NCBI GenBank assembly: GCA_029379385.1
Contig: CM055605.1
Location: 11,319,001 to 11,383,000 of the forward strand
DNA: 64,000 nucleotides
Source of the DNA: Quillaja saponaria
Taxonomy: Eukaryota > Streptophyta > Magnoliopsida > Fabales > Quillajaceae
Reading direction: 5' to 3'
The translations under genes were made by a program, and so were the position numbers. Positions 1-11,913 of the stretch are shown one piece after another. The notes under the pieces are model-generated. The model did not search any database. It was not told where the DNA came from and saw only the letters and a list, made by a program, of their open reading frames with translations. Every line of letters begins with the position of its first letter. Within the stretch, counting starts at the first letter, position 1.

Positions 1-65
1 TTGCAATTGCTTGGACCTATTTTATTTTACTTTATCGTTCCAATATCCAACACATACGAAACACT

Positions 66-275
66 TGAAAGGGATATGTAGACGATTCTTGGGACAATGA
101 GGCAAGGTGGTTTTTTGGTTGTGGTTTATTTTTTGTGGCTGAGGATTATGATGGAGATGATCTTGACAACAATGAGGAGGGGAATGAATGTGAGGAGGCT
201 AAATGTCAGGTTAAAATTCAAATTCAAATCCGTTCATTACTCTCTTCTATGCTTAAATATTTTCGCTGATCAGAT
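66..275 (+). other. Unassigned open frame, acidic, possible exon remnant
   Basis: A reading frame without an ATG runs from just after a TGA near 66 to a TGA near 275. It encodes a stretch rich in aromatic residues (ARWFFGCGLFFVAEDYD) followed by an acidic run (DGDDLDNNEEGNECEEAKC). The composition looks more protein-like than the surrounding AT-rich DNA, and an AG lies just before it, so an exon remnant is possible. I do not recognise the family. The neighbouring b5 reductase relic is on the other strand. No promoter or downstream exon was identified, so a chance ORF is a real alternative. Confidence 0.2.
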
Positions 276-473
276 CCAGATTCAGACAGGAGATTTAGGA
301 TTATAGTTTTAATTGAATTCTATGATCATGTGTGGTGTTTTGATACCAGATGCTCCTGAATGAAAATTGCCAATTAGTGGGATGAACACATTACAAGAGA
401 TACTCAAGACAGTCATGCATACATACTTCAATGCCCAGTCATATTCCTAGAACAGGGTAGCAAATTTGTTTAC

Positions 474-1978
474 CTTCAAGAGAATGTCTTGCAATGTGAC
501 ATTGGCATAGATAAGGTGAATAATGATGTTGTCCTTCGGGTTCTCTATTATTCCCACCAGTGAGCTGAAAACTAGTGACAGGAACAAGTGTGTATCCATG
601 ATTGAGACAAACAAGAATCATAAGCTGATCATGCGGATGAGGCTTTCAAATATCAAATACTTGACCGGGTATGTACCTGAAACATTGGAGTGATGCCTGT
701 GCCTCCAACTAGCATTCCAAACTCTCTAGCTTAACCAGGTTTGTAATTAAAAACGCCCCTTGCAGCGCACAATTATAGCATGTCACAGACATCAGCAAAT
801 TAAAAGATTTATGATTCAGATGTTAGTGACTTTCCAAGACTTACATGTAACCAATGTTTATGCTCATGCAAATTAAATATCTCGATTTTCATTATCTGCA
901 TTTTGTGTAAGACGTGTAGAATCCAACAGTTGAATTTTGATTTTTATCATGAGAAATTAACATTCCTCATTAAAAGGTCAAATTCACAGTCTACAGTGAG
1001 GGAGGGCATTAATCTATTTTTTTTGTTTATTACATCTAACATTAACCACAGTTCAAAATCAAATTTTGGTTCAATATATTTTGACTTTTAAAGATGCTTG
1101 TCAATTCTTTCAAACAGAGGATGTACCTTGGGACCTTTCACAGACAAGTAATCTCCTTCCTGCATCTCTCTAAAATGGTGTGACATTCTTCCCTTAGGAT
1201 ACATCTAGTTGTAAACATAACATAATACACAAGTTTGAAAGGGAAAAAGAAAAAAGTGCCTGTGTTATCTGAATCAGTCAATGGGAAGTTTTAAACAGGA
1301 TATACCTTTACAACCAATTCAAAGTAACCAACATCAGTATCAAAGTGATTGGGGTATATGGTCTGACAAACTTCTTCACCAAACCAATCTTTTCCTCTGA
1401 TAAAAAAATTGAAACATAATTCTTTGAACCAAATGTACACACACATCTATATATATCAAACTTGGCCTGTGGAAAATCAACAATTCAGAAAAGCGTTTCA
1501 AGAAGACATGAAACAAGGGAGGTAAGTTATAAATGAACCCTGCAAACTACATGTTTTCCCAACTGAAAGACTCAAACACTGAAGTAGGTGTTGGGGAGGG
1601 CAAATCTGAATTTGGCTGTGTTATGGTTGAGCTGAGTTCTCTGAACTAGTTGGATTCCTTGAAATTTTTGGGGTCCAAGCAAACTGAAAAATGGCCACTG
1701 CAATAGTCAATTTTGCTAAAACTTAAGCACAACATCAAGTAATGGGATTATCAGTCTATAAATTCAATCAAATCATTAGCCAGAAAGCTGTATGTTACTA
1801 CAGTAAAACCAGATAACTTTCTATTCTTTTCTTGATTAAGAATGCAAAACCAAAGAAGAAATTAATAAAAGGAACCTTTTGGTTTCTTGTGGAAATAGTT
1901 ATAGGCAGCAGTAATGCCCAGAGCAGCAAGAAGCAACTGCAATAACCTACAAGGTATGGGTAACTGAATGAAATCCAT
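474..1978 (-). pseudogene. CBR1-like: NADH-cytochrome b5 reductase pseudogene (intron-containing, 3' end lost)
   Basis: Six exons can be followed on the minus strand: 1978-1876, 1683-about 1539, 1396-1306, 1204-1127, 758-677 and 564-474. Most have GT/AG borders. In order they show an N-terminal membrane anchor (MDFIQLP..., ending HKKPK), CLDPKNFKE with RTQLNHN..AKFRFALP (FAD domain), GKDWFGEEV, the exon MYPKGRMSHHFREM..GDYLSVKGPK, the NADH-binding FGMLVGGTGITPMFQ, and ENPKDNIIIHLIYANVTLQDILLK-type sequence. The family transfers electrons from NADH to cytochrome b5 at ER or outer mitochondrial membranes. This copy is dead. Exon 2 has a frameshift and an in-frame TGA, exon 5 a frameshift and a TAA, exon 6 an extra base, and the donor of exon 2 is doubtful. 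The C-terminal exons were not found in 1-473. Retained introns show it arose by DNA duplication or decay in place, not by retrocopying. Confidence 0.9.
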
Positions 1979-2444
1979 TTTTGAAAAACCCTTGTGTTGA
2001 ATTCATGTGCTAACTTCAACATTCTTTGTTGCTATTAACAAGCAACTGTGACATTGTTAACCATGTCATATACTGTTGTTCCTGATTCTTTCTTGTCCAT
2101 ATTATCTTTCTCATCTGGGTAAAGGAAAGAAAAGAATCTTATTATAATAGCTCCAAGATTTCTAATGTTGGGCAAACTGTAAAAGACATTGATGCTCACA
2201 TTTTAGAGAGATGAGAAAGATAATACATTTTTTTATATGAAATCATGCTAAGTTACTAAAAGATATTATAATCAAAATTTTAAATTAAATATATTTTAAT
2301 ACATATATATTATTATTGAATTTTTTTTTTGTGTGGGGAGATTCCTTTTTTCTTGTTACATTGTATGGGTAATACTATTGGGTTCATATTTGGTTTAGTA
2401 TTCCATCTTTTTTCATAAGTTTGTAGGCCCACTAAGGCCAAGGA

Positions 2445-2890
2445 CTAGGGTTGGAACCGAACAGAGTAGTTTGAGGCTCGACTCGTTATTTACTTAGCTT
2501 GTACTCGATTCGAAAGCTCGTCGAACTACATATTTATATTTTTTATTATTTTTTTATTTTTTATTTTTTAAATATTGAATTTTATTATTTATTTAATTTA
2601 AATATATTAATTATGTTTTTAATATATAATCATTATTATATTAAAAAAATATATAAATTTTGATTTTTTTACTTAATTTACAATATAATAATAAAATTTT
2701 AAAATATATTAAATATACTATATTTTTAATCAAGTATTTGAGCTAAGCTCTAGTACTCTAGTAATGATTTGAGCCAAGCTTGAGTTTAAAATGAGGCTTG
2801 ATTTCGGGCTCAAACTTGAGTTATAATTTTTAATTCAAGCTGGCTCGAGTATGTCACCCTGCTCGACTTAGCTCGTTTTTAGCCCTACCA
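2445..2890. mobile_element. Non-autonomous GAGCTCG-family element (MITE-like)
   Basis: An AT-rich core of about 250 bp lies between two outer blocks rich in GCTCGA/GAGCT words. The ends form a weak terminal inverted repeat: CTAGGGTTGG at 2445 and its inverted relative AGCCCTACCA at 2881-2890. Related copies lie at 10797-11232 and 54390-54726, with diverged fragments at about 25950-26160 and 26500-26650. There is no ORF. The ends resemble hAT-type termini, but no clear target duplication was found for this copy. Confidence 0.5.
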
Positions 2891-2952
2891 ATGACAACAG
2901 TCAAAAAGAAAAAAAGAACAAATGGATATACAAAACGCTTTGTCAAAACGAG

Positions 2953-3300
2953 ATGGCAGCTCAGCCCTCCATGCTCAATAGCAAGGCATCCGACGTGAAG
3001 GGCTCTCAAGCCCGGTTTTACATGAGGTCTTTTGATATGAAAGAAAACATGGATACAAAATTGTGGGCTTCCATTTTTCAAGATCTGGATCACAAACCAT
3101 GGCAATCCAGCACGAAAAAATTATACGAACCGGGACGCAAGATCTGGATCGTGGTTCTAAGGGTGCCAACATTCCTAATAACTATGCTTCAGGCCATCAT
3201 GCAAAGTTTCTTTGACATGAAAAGAAGCTTGAGTAAGAAAGAGAAACATAAGATCAAAGAGGACAATGAAAACTTCCTAAAATTCAAGGAAATAAAATAA
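2953..3300 (+). other. Unassigned ORF, 115 codons
   Basis: An ATG-initiated frame of 115 codons stands in locally GC-richer DNA than its surroundings. Its first half contains DLDHKPW and YEPGRKIWIVVLR; the second half is lysine-rich (SLSKKEKHKIKEDNE). The opposite strand is also open over 2854-3172, so the coding strand is uncertain. The ten-base word CCAGATCTTG recurs on the minus strand within the block, which would fit a repeat rather than a gene. I do not recognise a family and infer no function. It may be part of an old retroelement or a captured gene fragment. Confidence 0.25.
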
Positions 3301-3977
3301 AATCTCAATTGAGAAAAGAGGAGCTTGCCAAGGTCAAAGAAGATTATCTTATTTGGAGTCAATGAAAACTCCACAAGCACGAAACTGTTCTGATGTTCCA
3401 AGTAATAATGTCTCCAAAAAATCTTCTACTGAAACAAATTTGTCACAGAAAAAATATATAATTGAATATTTTAATAACTTGGTGATTGCAGTGTACAGTT
3501 ACAAATTAAAACCAAAAAACAATTATAGTGTAAATAGAACTGATTGTCACCTGAACAGAATCATAGCCCATTGCTTGAAAGGTGAATAACAAAACAAAAT
3601 AGCATCTTGTAGTAACCATATAGCTCCTTTTCACCATTGAAACATGTGATTAATAACATGATTCAATTAAACATATTAATAATGTAATAATTTTGGTAAT
3701 AAGATATTGATTCAATAATAAACTCGTTCAGCCTCAATGTTGTGAGTTATTAGGTTCAAATAATTGTTTATGTAGTGAGATAATCCTGACCGAAAAATAG
3801 AATAACTGGTTAATTTTCTCAAATTTTTCCTTTTAAAAAAATCTAAACTTGTTAATCTCTTAGGCTTGTAATTAGATGTTGGATAAGAACACATTTTCAG
3901 TAAAAATGTAAAAGCTTCTCAGAATTAAGGAAAGAATAATTCTAATATTAGGTGATCATAATTTGATATAGAATTAA

Positions 3978-5590
3978 TTTTTTTTGTTTTTTTGTTTTGG
4001 CATTACAATGAACAGAGAAGTTAGCAACAAAATTCTGCATGTTACTCCATTTTCAAATTTTCCAAGCCACAATAGTGAACACAGCAGGCTAAGAAATAAG
4101 CAAGTCAGAAAAGACAGCCTCAGACTTGAAGTTAATAAGAAGCCAATCATCAAAATCTGAAATAAAAAAGTGGGAACTCAAGTCAGCAGGAATGATGTTA
4201 GACCACATATTCAAAGCCTAAGGATAGTCTCTAATAGCAGGTAAGCAGTTTTCACAATAAAACACACAAAGATCACAGCTCATGGAGCTGGTGCAATGCC
4301 TCATCCACCTTGATTTGTTGATCATGAGTTTCTGATAACACAACAACCAAAGGAAATTCTCATCTCTGGGAATAGTACTGGGATTTTCCAGCAGAACTTG
4401 GAAAGAGAATCTTTAACAAGCAGTAGAGAAAGAATCATTTCTAGTTTGGCCCATGACCAATGGAAAGACGAAGAGGCAAGGATAAAATTTGATTAATAAT
4501 GACCTGAGGAAGATAGCATTGTAAGTCAGAAATTAACCACTCTCTATCCTGAACATAATCACTAACACAGTCAGCTCAAGAAGTTCATCAGGAATAGGAT
4601 TAAGAGCCACATCAGAGAGAACCAAGTCATCAATCCAAATATAAGTCAAGAATTTAATTTTAGAAATATCTCCAATCCTCCATTTAGCCCCTAACTCAAT
4701 AACCTCATTGCCCTTCATGATGCTCTTCCAGGTATAGGAGTTGTTGGTACTTAACAGAGAAGAAACTCTGATCCTTAAGATATTTGTTAGAGACTACTTT
4801 GGACCACAAGTCATCTGGATTGCTAGTAAGTCTCCAACCCAACTTAACTAACATGACAAAGTCGGTATCACTAACTTTTTTAAGGCCAAGACCACCAAAG
4901 TTTGTTGGGAAGACACACCATAGAGGAATTCTGTCTGCATTATATCAATAAAATCACAGTCAGCCTTAGAAATCCCCAATAGTCTGAATTGTATAAAAAG
5001 GAACCGTAGAAGAGGAAGCCTGGATAAGAGTACCTCTATTAGCTAAGGAGAGTTGAGACATTTTCCAACCAGCAAGTTTAGCTTGAACTTTGTTACAAAC
5101 CTCATGATAGGTAGCCTTAGTGACCCTACTATGGATTAAAGGAACTCCTAGGCATTTACCTAGATGATCAGTAGTGATACAGACATGAGCATGTTTACCA
5201 ATAGCATGCTTGACATAAGGAGGAGTATTAGCTAGCATAAAGCATGATTTTGGATTTGTCTCTATTGATATTATGGCTAGACAGGGTGCAGAATCTCTGA
5301 AGACAAGACCAAACAACCTCTACTTGTTTCACAGAAGCTTTAGTGAACAAGATCAAGTCATCAGAAAAAAGAGATGAGATATATTGGGCCATTCCTATAA
5401 GCTTTTACAGGAACCCATACAGCATTGGGAACAGCCTTTTGGATGAAATGATTCAGCTTTTCCATAGACAACATAAACAAGTAAGGGGAGAGAGGATCTA
5501 CTTACTTTAACCCTCTCTCTGGTTTAAAGCCCTGATTTTTCTCACCATTCCAAAGAACTTCTTTAGCTTTGTTTCCTGACGCTGTAATTA
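3978..5590 (-). pseudogene. 5'-truncated L1-type LINE, reverse transcriptase and C-terminal domain relic
   Basis: Minus-strand frames show, in order: a reverse transcriptase segment with LSPYLFMLSMEKL (about 5450-5510), the palm motif FFSDDLILF (about 5350-5385), GKCLGVPLIHSR (about 5130-5170) and KLAGWKMSQLSLANRGTLIQ (about 5020-5080). A WCVFPTNFGGLGLKK segment follows near 4870-4920, then a zf-RVT-like tail (CVFYCENCLPAIRDY, NMWSNIIPADL) around 4170-4270. The element ends in an A-rich tail, seen as T-runs at about 3978-4000 on the plus strand. The first part of the polymerase is missing at about 5590, as expected of a 5'-truncated insertion. Several stops and frameshifts interrupt it, so it is inactive. 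It is clearly distinct from the LINE at 36169-38640. Confidence 0.85.
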
Positions 5591-5655
5591 TATTGTTATG
5601 TGATTAGTTAGCTAAGCCACTATCATGTAGGTTAACTCTCATGTAACAAATAACA

Positions 5656-6007
5656 TGTCAGGACCCAACCATGGCCATGACAGCCGAATGGAAGCTTGAC
5701 AAGCACTAAGGCCTATTTAAATTCCATCTAGGCTCTAAATAAAACATTTCAATACATTCAAGAGCTACAACTGTCAAGTTAATACAAATTACAAAAAATT
5801 CAAATGTACTATGGAACTAATTAGTTGTTTGTACAAGTAATAAAGATTTTATAATACAAGATTGAGTGGACACGGTTAGAACAAGCCATGCCTACTAAAT
5901 CCAAAAGAGAGTAGCTTCCTCCGAGCTATAGGAATTGGTTTTGAACCAATCAATGGTCTGAAAGAAATAATTAACCAAAATAATGAGTCATAGAACCTAT
6001 GAGCAAC
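5656..6007 (-). repeat. Old LTR-like repeat, left part (interrupted by the element at 6008)
   Basis: On the minus strand this block ends with GGGTCCTGACA, the same style of LTR 3' terminus as at 22560-22570 and 50063-50073. The sequence seems to resume at 8986 after the inserted non-autonomous element: similar gypsy-like LTR-body words (ATGAGTCATAG / AAGCATGAGTAAC) flank the insertion. The far end of this older LTR was not located. Assignment is inferred from terminal style only. Confidence 0.4.
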
Positions 6008-6593
6008 TGTAATATAAAAAATTACAGAAACAATAAACATCTTTGAAATGCCTGAGTTGAGTTAGAATTTTTTCCTTAAGACTATATTGCACCCTATTTG
6101 CAACGAGTTATAGCAAATCAGTCTTCCAAGATAAAACAAGCTCTTTTATATCTAAGGTTGCTATTAGATACAAACAGAAACTATAACTTAAAAAGAGAAA
6201 GAAAGAGAAGAAGAAGAGATATCAAAAAGTGGGTTAACCATGTTATTTTTTATAAGCTTTTCATGAAAGAACATTTCTATTTATATGAAAGTTAATATCC
6301 AAAATAAAATGTCTTTTCATTTAATGAAAAAATAATGACTCTTTGATTAAGTCAAATAGCTATAAAAACCCTTACAGGTTTTTCATGAAAAGACATTCTT
6401 GATCATAAATAAGTTACTTTTATGAAACTAAGTGTCTTTTCACTTAAGCAAAAAGTAATGACTTTTTGATTAAGTCACATTAAACCGAACTTTCCTATCT
6501 TAATACTTTAATAACTATTCATATAGAAGTTATTTTATGAAAGGAATCTTGGATTAAGTCAAATTACTTTAAAATTATTGAAAATTCCTAACA
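6008..6593 (-). repeat. LTR (3' LTR in minus orientation) of non-autonomous retroelement
   Basis: 586 bp, nearly collinear with 8412-8985, beginning TGTAATATAAAAAATT and ending AAAATTCCTAACA (TG...CA). Just inside it, at 6594-6605, the minus strand reads as a purine tract (GGGGAAAA), the expected polypurine tract. This places the 3' LTR here and gives the element a minus orientation. Confidence 0.8.
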
Positions 6594-8411
6594 ATTTTCC
6601 CCAATTTTTGAAGTGTTGAAACCACTTTGTAAGTGCCTCTTTCTTTTGTCATTATTGGTTGGTTGTATAAGATGTCCTTAGACTCGAACCTTTTCTAGTA
6701 ATTATAAGTGTCCTAACACTTGAACTTTGTAATCTTTAGAGAACATCATATATATTACTCACCATGCAACTTTCCAATTATAATTTATACTTTCCGTACA
6801 TTAATGGCCAAGTGCTACAATCTTAGGAATTCATATATGTCTATGAGACAAGCTTTCTAATATTGCAGAAGTAGCCACATTTCCCACATATAGATAGGTG
6901 AATCTATAAATGCATTGTATGATCTGTATTTTCACTTAGAACTTAGATTCATTAAAAGTTAAACGTACTATCTGTTTTTCTCCATACTAGCATGCACTTA
7001 CTTTGAGATGACATAAAGGTTCTTTAACATGTATATTGTAAAGTGCAATAAAGGTTCTCGTTTCCATTGAAACTAGAATATTAGAATTTTCCTAACGGTC
7101 TAGTTGGTTTCCCACATAAGTAATCTCTCATTTTAAAAAAGCTTTATAAAACCCATCTCTCAAAAGTCTTTCATATCACATCCTTGCCTATGCAATTTGA
7201 AAGGAATCTGTCAAATATTTTCCTTGACTTTGTTATAAAACTTTCTTTTAATTTACTTAGGGATCATACTATCCCTATTGATATTTCTAATATCAATACC
7301 AATTCACTCTTGATAAAACCAACTAACTTGGTGAATTATTTTACATTCATTTTAAAACATTGCCAATGATGTTTTCTAATAACATTTTTTTCAACCCCAC
7401 TTTTTGAACTATTTCAAAAATCCATAGAATATATGAATAAATTCATATCCATACTCTAATATACCAAGTATCAATTCAATAAACATACAATATCGAATTA
7501 AAAAAAATATATATCCACATAATTTTAATGAAGAAAAATTCTCCAAACTAGTATTACAACTAGTACATCTTAAGGTAAAATAACCAAGAAATAACTATTT
7601 CTCTTTATTATACCTTCTAGAATTTTTTCAAGAAAAATTATACTGTTGATGTATAATAAAACTAGAAATTTATGATAATTCCCCCCATTTATTTTATACA
7701 TCAAAACTTGATATACAAATTCAAAATTGAATTTAATCATACAAAAATATTCTTAAATATATACCACATATAAAATTATATTCATGAATTTAATTTTCAC
7801 AAAATAAACAATTGTTCAAACCTTAGTGCTAGTATTAGACTTGTACTTGCCTAAGTTCAATTAATTCACTAGTCCATATCCTTTATATAATAAAGAAAAT
7901 ATAACATTTTTCAACAAAAGAATTTTCTCATTTCTTCACCTTTTGAAGAAAATAATCTTTGTATTGAAATCATATTCTAATCTTTATCACTTTTCAATAC
8001 ATAAACTTAAACACCAAAATTTATATATTATGTCTAACATGCAACCATATTTTCATACTAGAAAATTTCAACTATCACAAAATTATTATTGATTTTCCAT
8101 GTCCATGTATTTTACCATTTGCATGTAAAACCATAATTCATTTTCCATATGTACTTTCATCATATAAATATGAAAATCAATTAACAACTTAAAAGATTTA
8201 AAGTAGAACGAAAAACCTGATTCTCCATGAAAAGATCTTAATAAAATATATTATAACTTTTCCTTCTCTTTGTTAATCTACAAAATGGCTTTTGTTCCCC
8301 CATTTCATCATTTGATCTCTACAAACCATCAACTTGTCAATTTCACCACATCATTGACTACAGGCTTTTGGACTTGTGTCTTCCATTGTTACACAAATTT
8401 AGTCTTAAGAT

Positions 8412-8985
8412 TGTAATATAAAAAATTGCAGAAACAATAAACACCTTTGAAATGCCTAAGTCGAGTTAATTAGAATTTCTTTTTTCTTAAAACTATATTT
8501 ATACTCTACTTGCAATGGGGTTATAGCAAATCAGTCTCCCAAGATAAAACAAGCTTTTTTATATCAAAGGTTACTATTAGATATAAACAGAAACTATAAC
8601 TTGAAAAGAGAAAGAAGAGATATCAAAAAGGGGGTTAACCATGTTACTTTTATAGGCTTTCCAAAATAAAATATCTTTTCATTTAATCCAAAAGGAATGA
8701 TTTTTTTATGATGTTAAATAGTCATAAAAACCCATATAAGTTTTCCATGAAAATGCATTCTTGTTCATAAAAGAAGCTACTTTTATGAAACCAAGTGTCT
8801 TTTCACTTAAGCAAAAAGTAATGACTTTTTGATTAAGTCAAAATAACCAAACTTTCCAATCTCAACACTTAATAACTATTCATATAGAAGTTATTTTCTG
8901 AAAAGAAATGTATTTTCATTTAAGGAAAAAGTAATGACTCTTGGATTAAATCAAATTACTTTAAAACTATTGAAAATTCCTAACA
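8412..8985 (-). repeat. LTR (5' LTR in minus orientation) of non-autonomous retroelement
   Basis: 574 bp, direct repeat of 6008-6593 with scattered substitutions and small indels. It has the same TG...CA ends (TGTAATATAAAAAATT and AAAATTCCTAACA). The divergence between the two copies, visible by eye, indicates an old insertion. Confidence 0.8.
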
Positions 8986-9779
8986 AAAACAATCTAAAAC
9001 ACAATGTAAGTGGGACAAGCATGAGTAACAAGCTTTTATGAAGTGTAAAACATTTTAAACAAATGAATATGACATACTCACATGATGCTAATACAATCTT
9101 AAGGAAACTAATGTTCATAAAATGTCTTAAGGTCAAAGAAATTAGTTTCATTTTATCAAAAATCTACCCATTAGAGTATATAAATAAGAAGCAATTTAAA
9201 AATAATAGTTATCTTGTAATTTAGAGATAAAATTATAACATAGAGTTAAATGGAGCATTCCAAGACAGAATATTTTAACGAACCGATGGATCTAAATTCA
9301 AATGTCAGCGTTAGCCCTTCTAACTAGGCCTTTTTATCCATGCCACTCTATATGCCCTAAACATCTAATCCACGTGTCAGGCCTAACATAAGGCTAGCAA
9401 CCCTGCTAGGTAGGGTTGAACCAATGTGCACCATGACTAACATCACGATTTTTAGTTACGATATTCTGACAAGTTTCCTCCTAAAAAGAACATATCCGAT
9501 ACAAGTTCTAATTGTTTATATCACTTTCCAACAATACCAACTATCAATACAAAACATCTAACAAATAAGCACTTAATAATCTATCACAATCCATAGTATT
9601 AAACAAAATAATTTTCATCATTTGTCAAATACTCCACTTCACAAGTGAGTCAAATAATCAAATAATTCAAAGATCATAAATGTTAATCAATGTATCATGA
9701 TAAATCACTAGTTTAATTCAAGTTTCCATAACACTCTTTAAACAAAAGGAATAAGTTGAAAAGATTGTCCCACGAGTCC

Positions 9780-10600
9780 CTAAACTCTACATTATGATTT
9801 ATGTGACATAAATCATAATGCATTTTTTTTTATTTTGTAGAAAATACGAATGTGTGAGAGATATTTGAAAATTAAAAGTTTCATAGTGAGCATTATCAAC
9901 TCACAAATCACGTTAAACCAAATGATTTCAAACCAACAATTACACGGTTCCAAGAAGAGACTCAGAGGAATCTAAAATGATATTAACAAAATCAAATGCT
10001 CAACTAATATAATTTATAAACAAGTACTTAAAATTAATCTCAAGTACTAAACTTTCTTTCTTATACCAAACTAGTTAACTAACCAGCTTGTCATTTTAAG
10101 AGACTTCAGAATTTCTACTAGTGAGCCCAAATAAAAAATTACTACTTTATATAAGTTAGAACCGAAATGTCAAGATTATTTGAGGTTTCCAAAATTATGA
10201 TAATAAGAGGGCCTCTTGTTTTTACATTACAATTTAAATTCTCTATATATAAGCATTAAAGCTAAATTAACAAAACTACTATTCATATTTGGAAATAGTG
10301 AGATCTAATAACCTTAATTAAATAATCCTAGAGTCAAAATTAGATTCAAAGTAAACTTTTAAAGTGTTATAAAAACTAAAAATCCCTAAAGTAGTTGTCA
10401 AGCTAAACTTCAAAAACTAGCATCCAAACTTTAGGAATATGAATATATTTACTAGAAGATATATGATATAGGAATATACAAGAAATTAGTAGGATGCTCA
10501 CTTACCTAAGTGAGCTTGAGCTTTAGAGCAAAAAAAGACCCAAAACCACCAAATCTAAAATGTTTCAATTACCAATTTCATGGGCTGAAATTTTGGATAG
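9780..10600. repeat. Dispersed repeat, copy 1 (relative at 54840-56690)
   Basis: Ordered blocks recur in the same order at 54840-55440 and 56600-56700. Examples are ACTCACAAATCA, ACCAAACTAGTTA, TTCTCTA-ATAT-AGCATTA, AATCCTAGAGTCAAAATTA and the CTTAC-TAAGTGAGCTT block near 10500. No ORF is present. It probably belongs to the body of the LTR-like repeat whose end lies at 5656. The second copy contains an extra low-complexity insertion. Confidence 0.65.
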
Positions 10601-10796
10601 TTTATCATTTCATTGGTAGATAAACATGAGGAATATGGTGGGAAAGATTAGGAAAATAATTGGAAAAAAAAAAAAATGAATAAAATTGTTCTGTTGGATA
10701 GTAAGAAATTTAAAAGAAAATGGAGTGGCAAGGAGGAGATGAGTCCCTCCTTTTCACTGGTATAAAAATGGTGACACACTAAGTGAAGAGAGCTAC

Positions 10797-11232
10797 AGCT
10801 AGGGGTGGCAATAAGCTGAGCTAACTTGTGAACATTTCGTGAATTATTCATTAAGGACTCAGATCGAGCTCGGCTCGTTTAGATCTTGAGTTTTATTTTG
10901 AGCCTGTTTAGTAAAATAAGCAAAGCTTAATCTTTTCAAAGTTTGGCTTGTAAGCTCGTGAGCCAGCTCGTTTAATATTATCTAATAATATTTTTTTTAT
11001 TTATATAAAAATTTATAATAAATCTATTTATATACCAAAAACTAATATAAGTTATAACTTGATTTGGTGCTAAGTTATACAAATAGTTACCAAGTAAATC
11101 TTGAATTCAACTCTTATTGACTACAGATATTTCTAGAATTTTCAAAAAACTTTCAAGAGCTCTTAACGAGTTGAGCTTGGCTTGGCTTTGGTGCTAACTT
11201 GGTTCAAGCTCGGCTCGTTGCAACTCCTAGCT
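10797..11232. mobile_element. Non-autonomous GAGCTCG-family element with terminal inverted repeats
   Basis: Ends are AGCTAGGGGTGGCAA (10797-10811) and TTGCAACTCCTAGCT (about 11218-11232), imperfect inverted repeats of 15 bp. Just outside are CTACAG on the left and CTATAG on the right, a possible 6-bp target duplication with one mismatch. The interior is AT-rich with subterminal GAGCTCGGCTCG words on both sides. There is no ORF. The TIR style suggests hAT mobilisation; this is inference. Confidence 0.65.
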
Positions 11233-11529
11233 ATAGCTCTTAAGTGAAAAATAAGAAGGGATAAAGGGGGCTGCCCTCCTTTTTGTTTTTGTGTTGCTTT
11301 CTTATTATTATTTTTAACCTGTTAGTTACATAAGCTCTAATATAAATAACATATTTTATATTTTCTTATACATGAAAATAATATCCATTCATACACTTAT
11401 TAGAAATATTTGAGGAGTGAGAAAAAAAAAATATTTCTCTATTAATTAGACCTTGTAAATTAAAAATATATTAATAGGAGAAGAATAGCTATTTCAGTTT
11501 TGTAATTTGTTTTGTTTCTGTTACTTTTT

Positions 11530-11562
11530 ATCAATATATATATATATATATATATATACATT
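11530..11562. repeat. (TA)n microsatellite
   Basis: About 22 bp of uninterrupted TA dinucleotides. Similar tracts occur at about 25150-25200, 36116-36138, 54885-54900, 58908-58930 and 59790-59812. Confidence 0.9.
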
Positions 11563-11808
11563 AATACAATATAGCATATATTAATTAGATTGGTTTTGGG
11601 ACTGATCCAATCGCAATCTAATCCTTTGCCATACCTAAAATTAATACACTATAGCTTTTTGGAGAAAGAGGGAAGGGGATATTGTACATCGGGGACGGGG
11701 ACGGGGGATTTTTCTCTTATTTAAACTTACCTTGCTACTGCTCGAAGAACATATTCCTTTTTTCAAAATACTTTTTTCTTACAGAAATAGGTTTTAAATA
11801 GGTCTTTC

Positions 11809-11845
11809 ATGCATAAGGAGCTATTTATGCATAAGGAGCTATTTT
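11809..11845. repeat. 18-bp tandem duplication
   Basis: Two adjacent copies of GCATAAGGAGCTATTTAT. The duplication lies in a block (about 11750-11905) whose homologue at about 58850-59040 lacks both the duplication and the hAT end that follows at 11914. Confidence 0.8.
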
Positions 11846-11913
11846 AAATATTCAGGACTTGTTTGCTTATTTTCAAAAATAGTTTTTTAATCATGAGATT
11901 GTTTACATGTGCA

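Larger units (their letters stand above)
6008..8985 (-). mobile_element. Non-autonomous LTR retroelement (LARD/TRIM-like, no ORFs)
   Basis: Two direct repeats of about 580 bp (6008-6593 and 8412-8985) flank about 1.8 kb of AT-rich sequence with no credible ORF. LTR ends are TG...CA, and a polypurine tract lies inside the left LTR on the minus strand. The sequence inside the right LTR (minus strand from 8411) is not a recognisable tRNA-complementary primer site. The flanking pentamers, GCAAC before and AAAAC after, agree at only three of five positions, so the target duplication is at best decayed. It appears to have inserted into an older LTR-like repeat. Confidence 0.75.

Noticed and set aside
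3720..3800. Possible tRNA-derived SINE (GGTTCAAATAA box B-like)
   Set aside because: No convincing A box, tail or target duplication could be found, and the box is imperfect.
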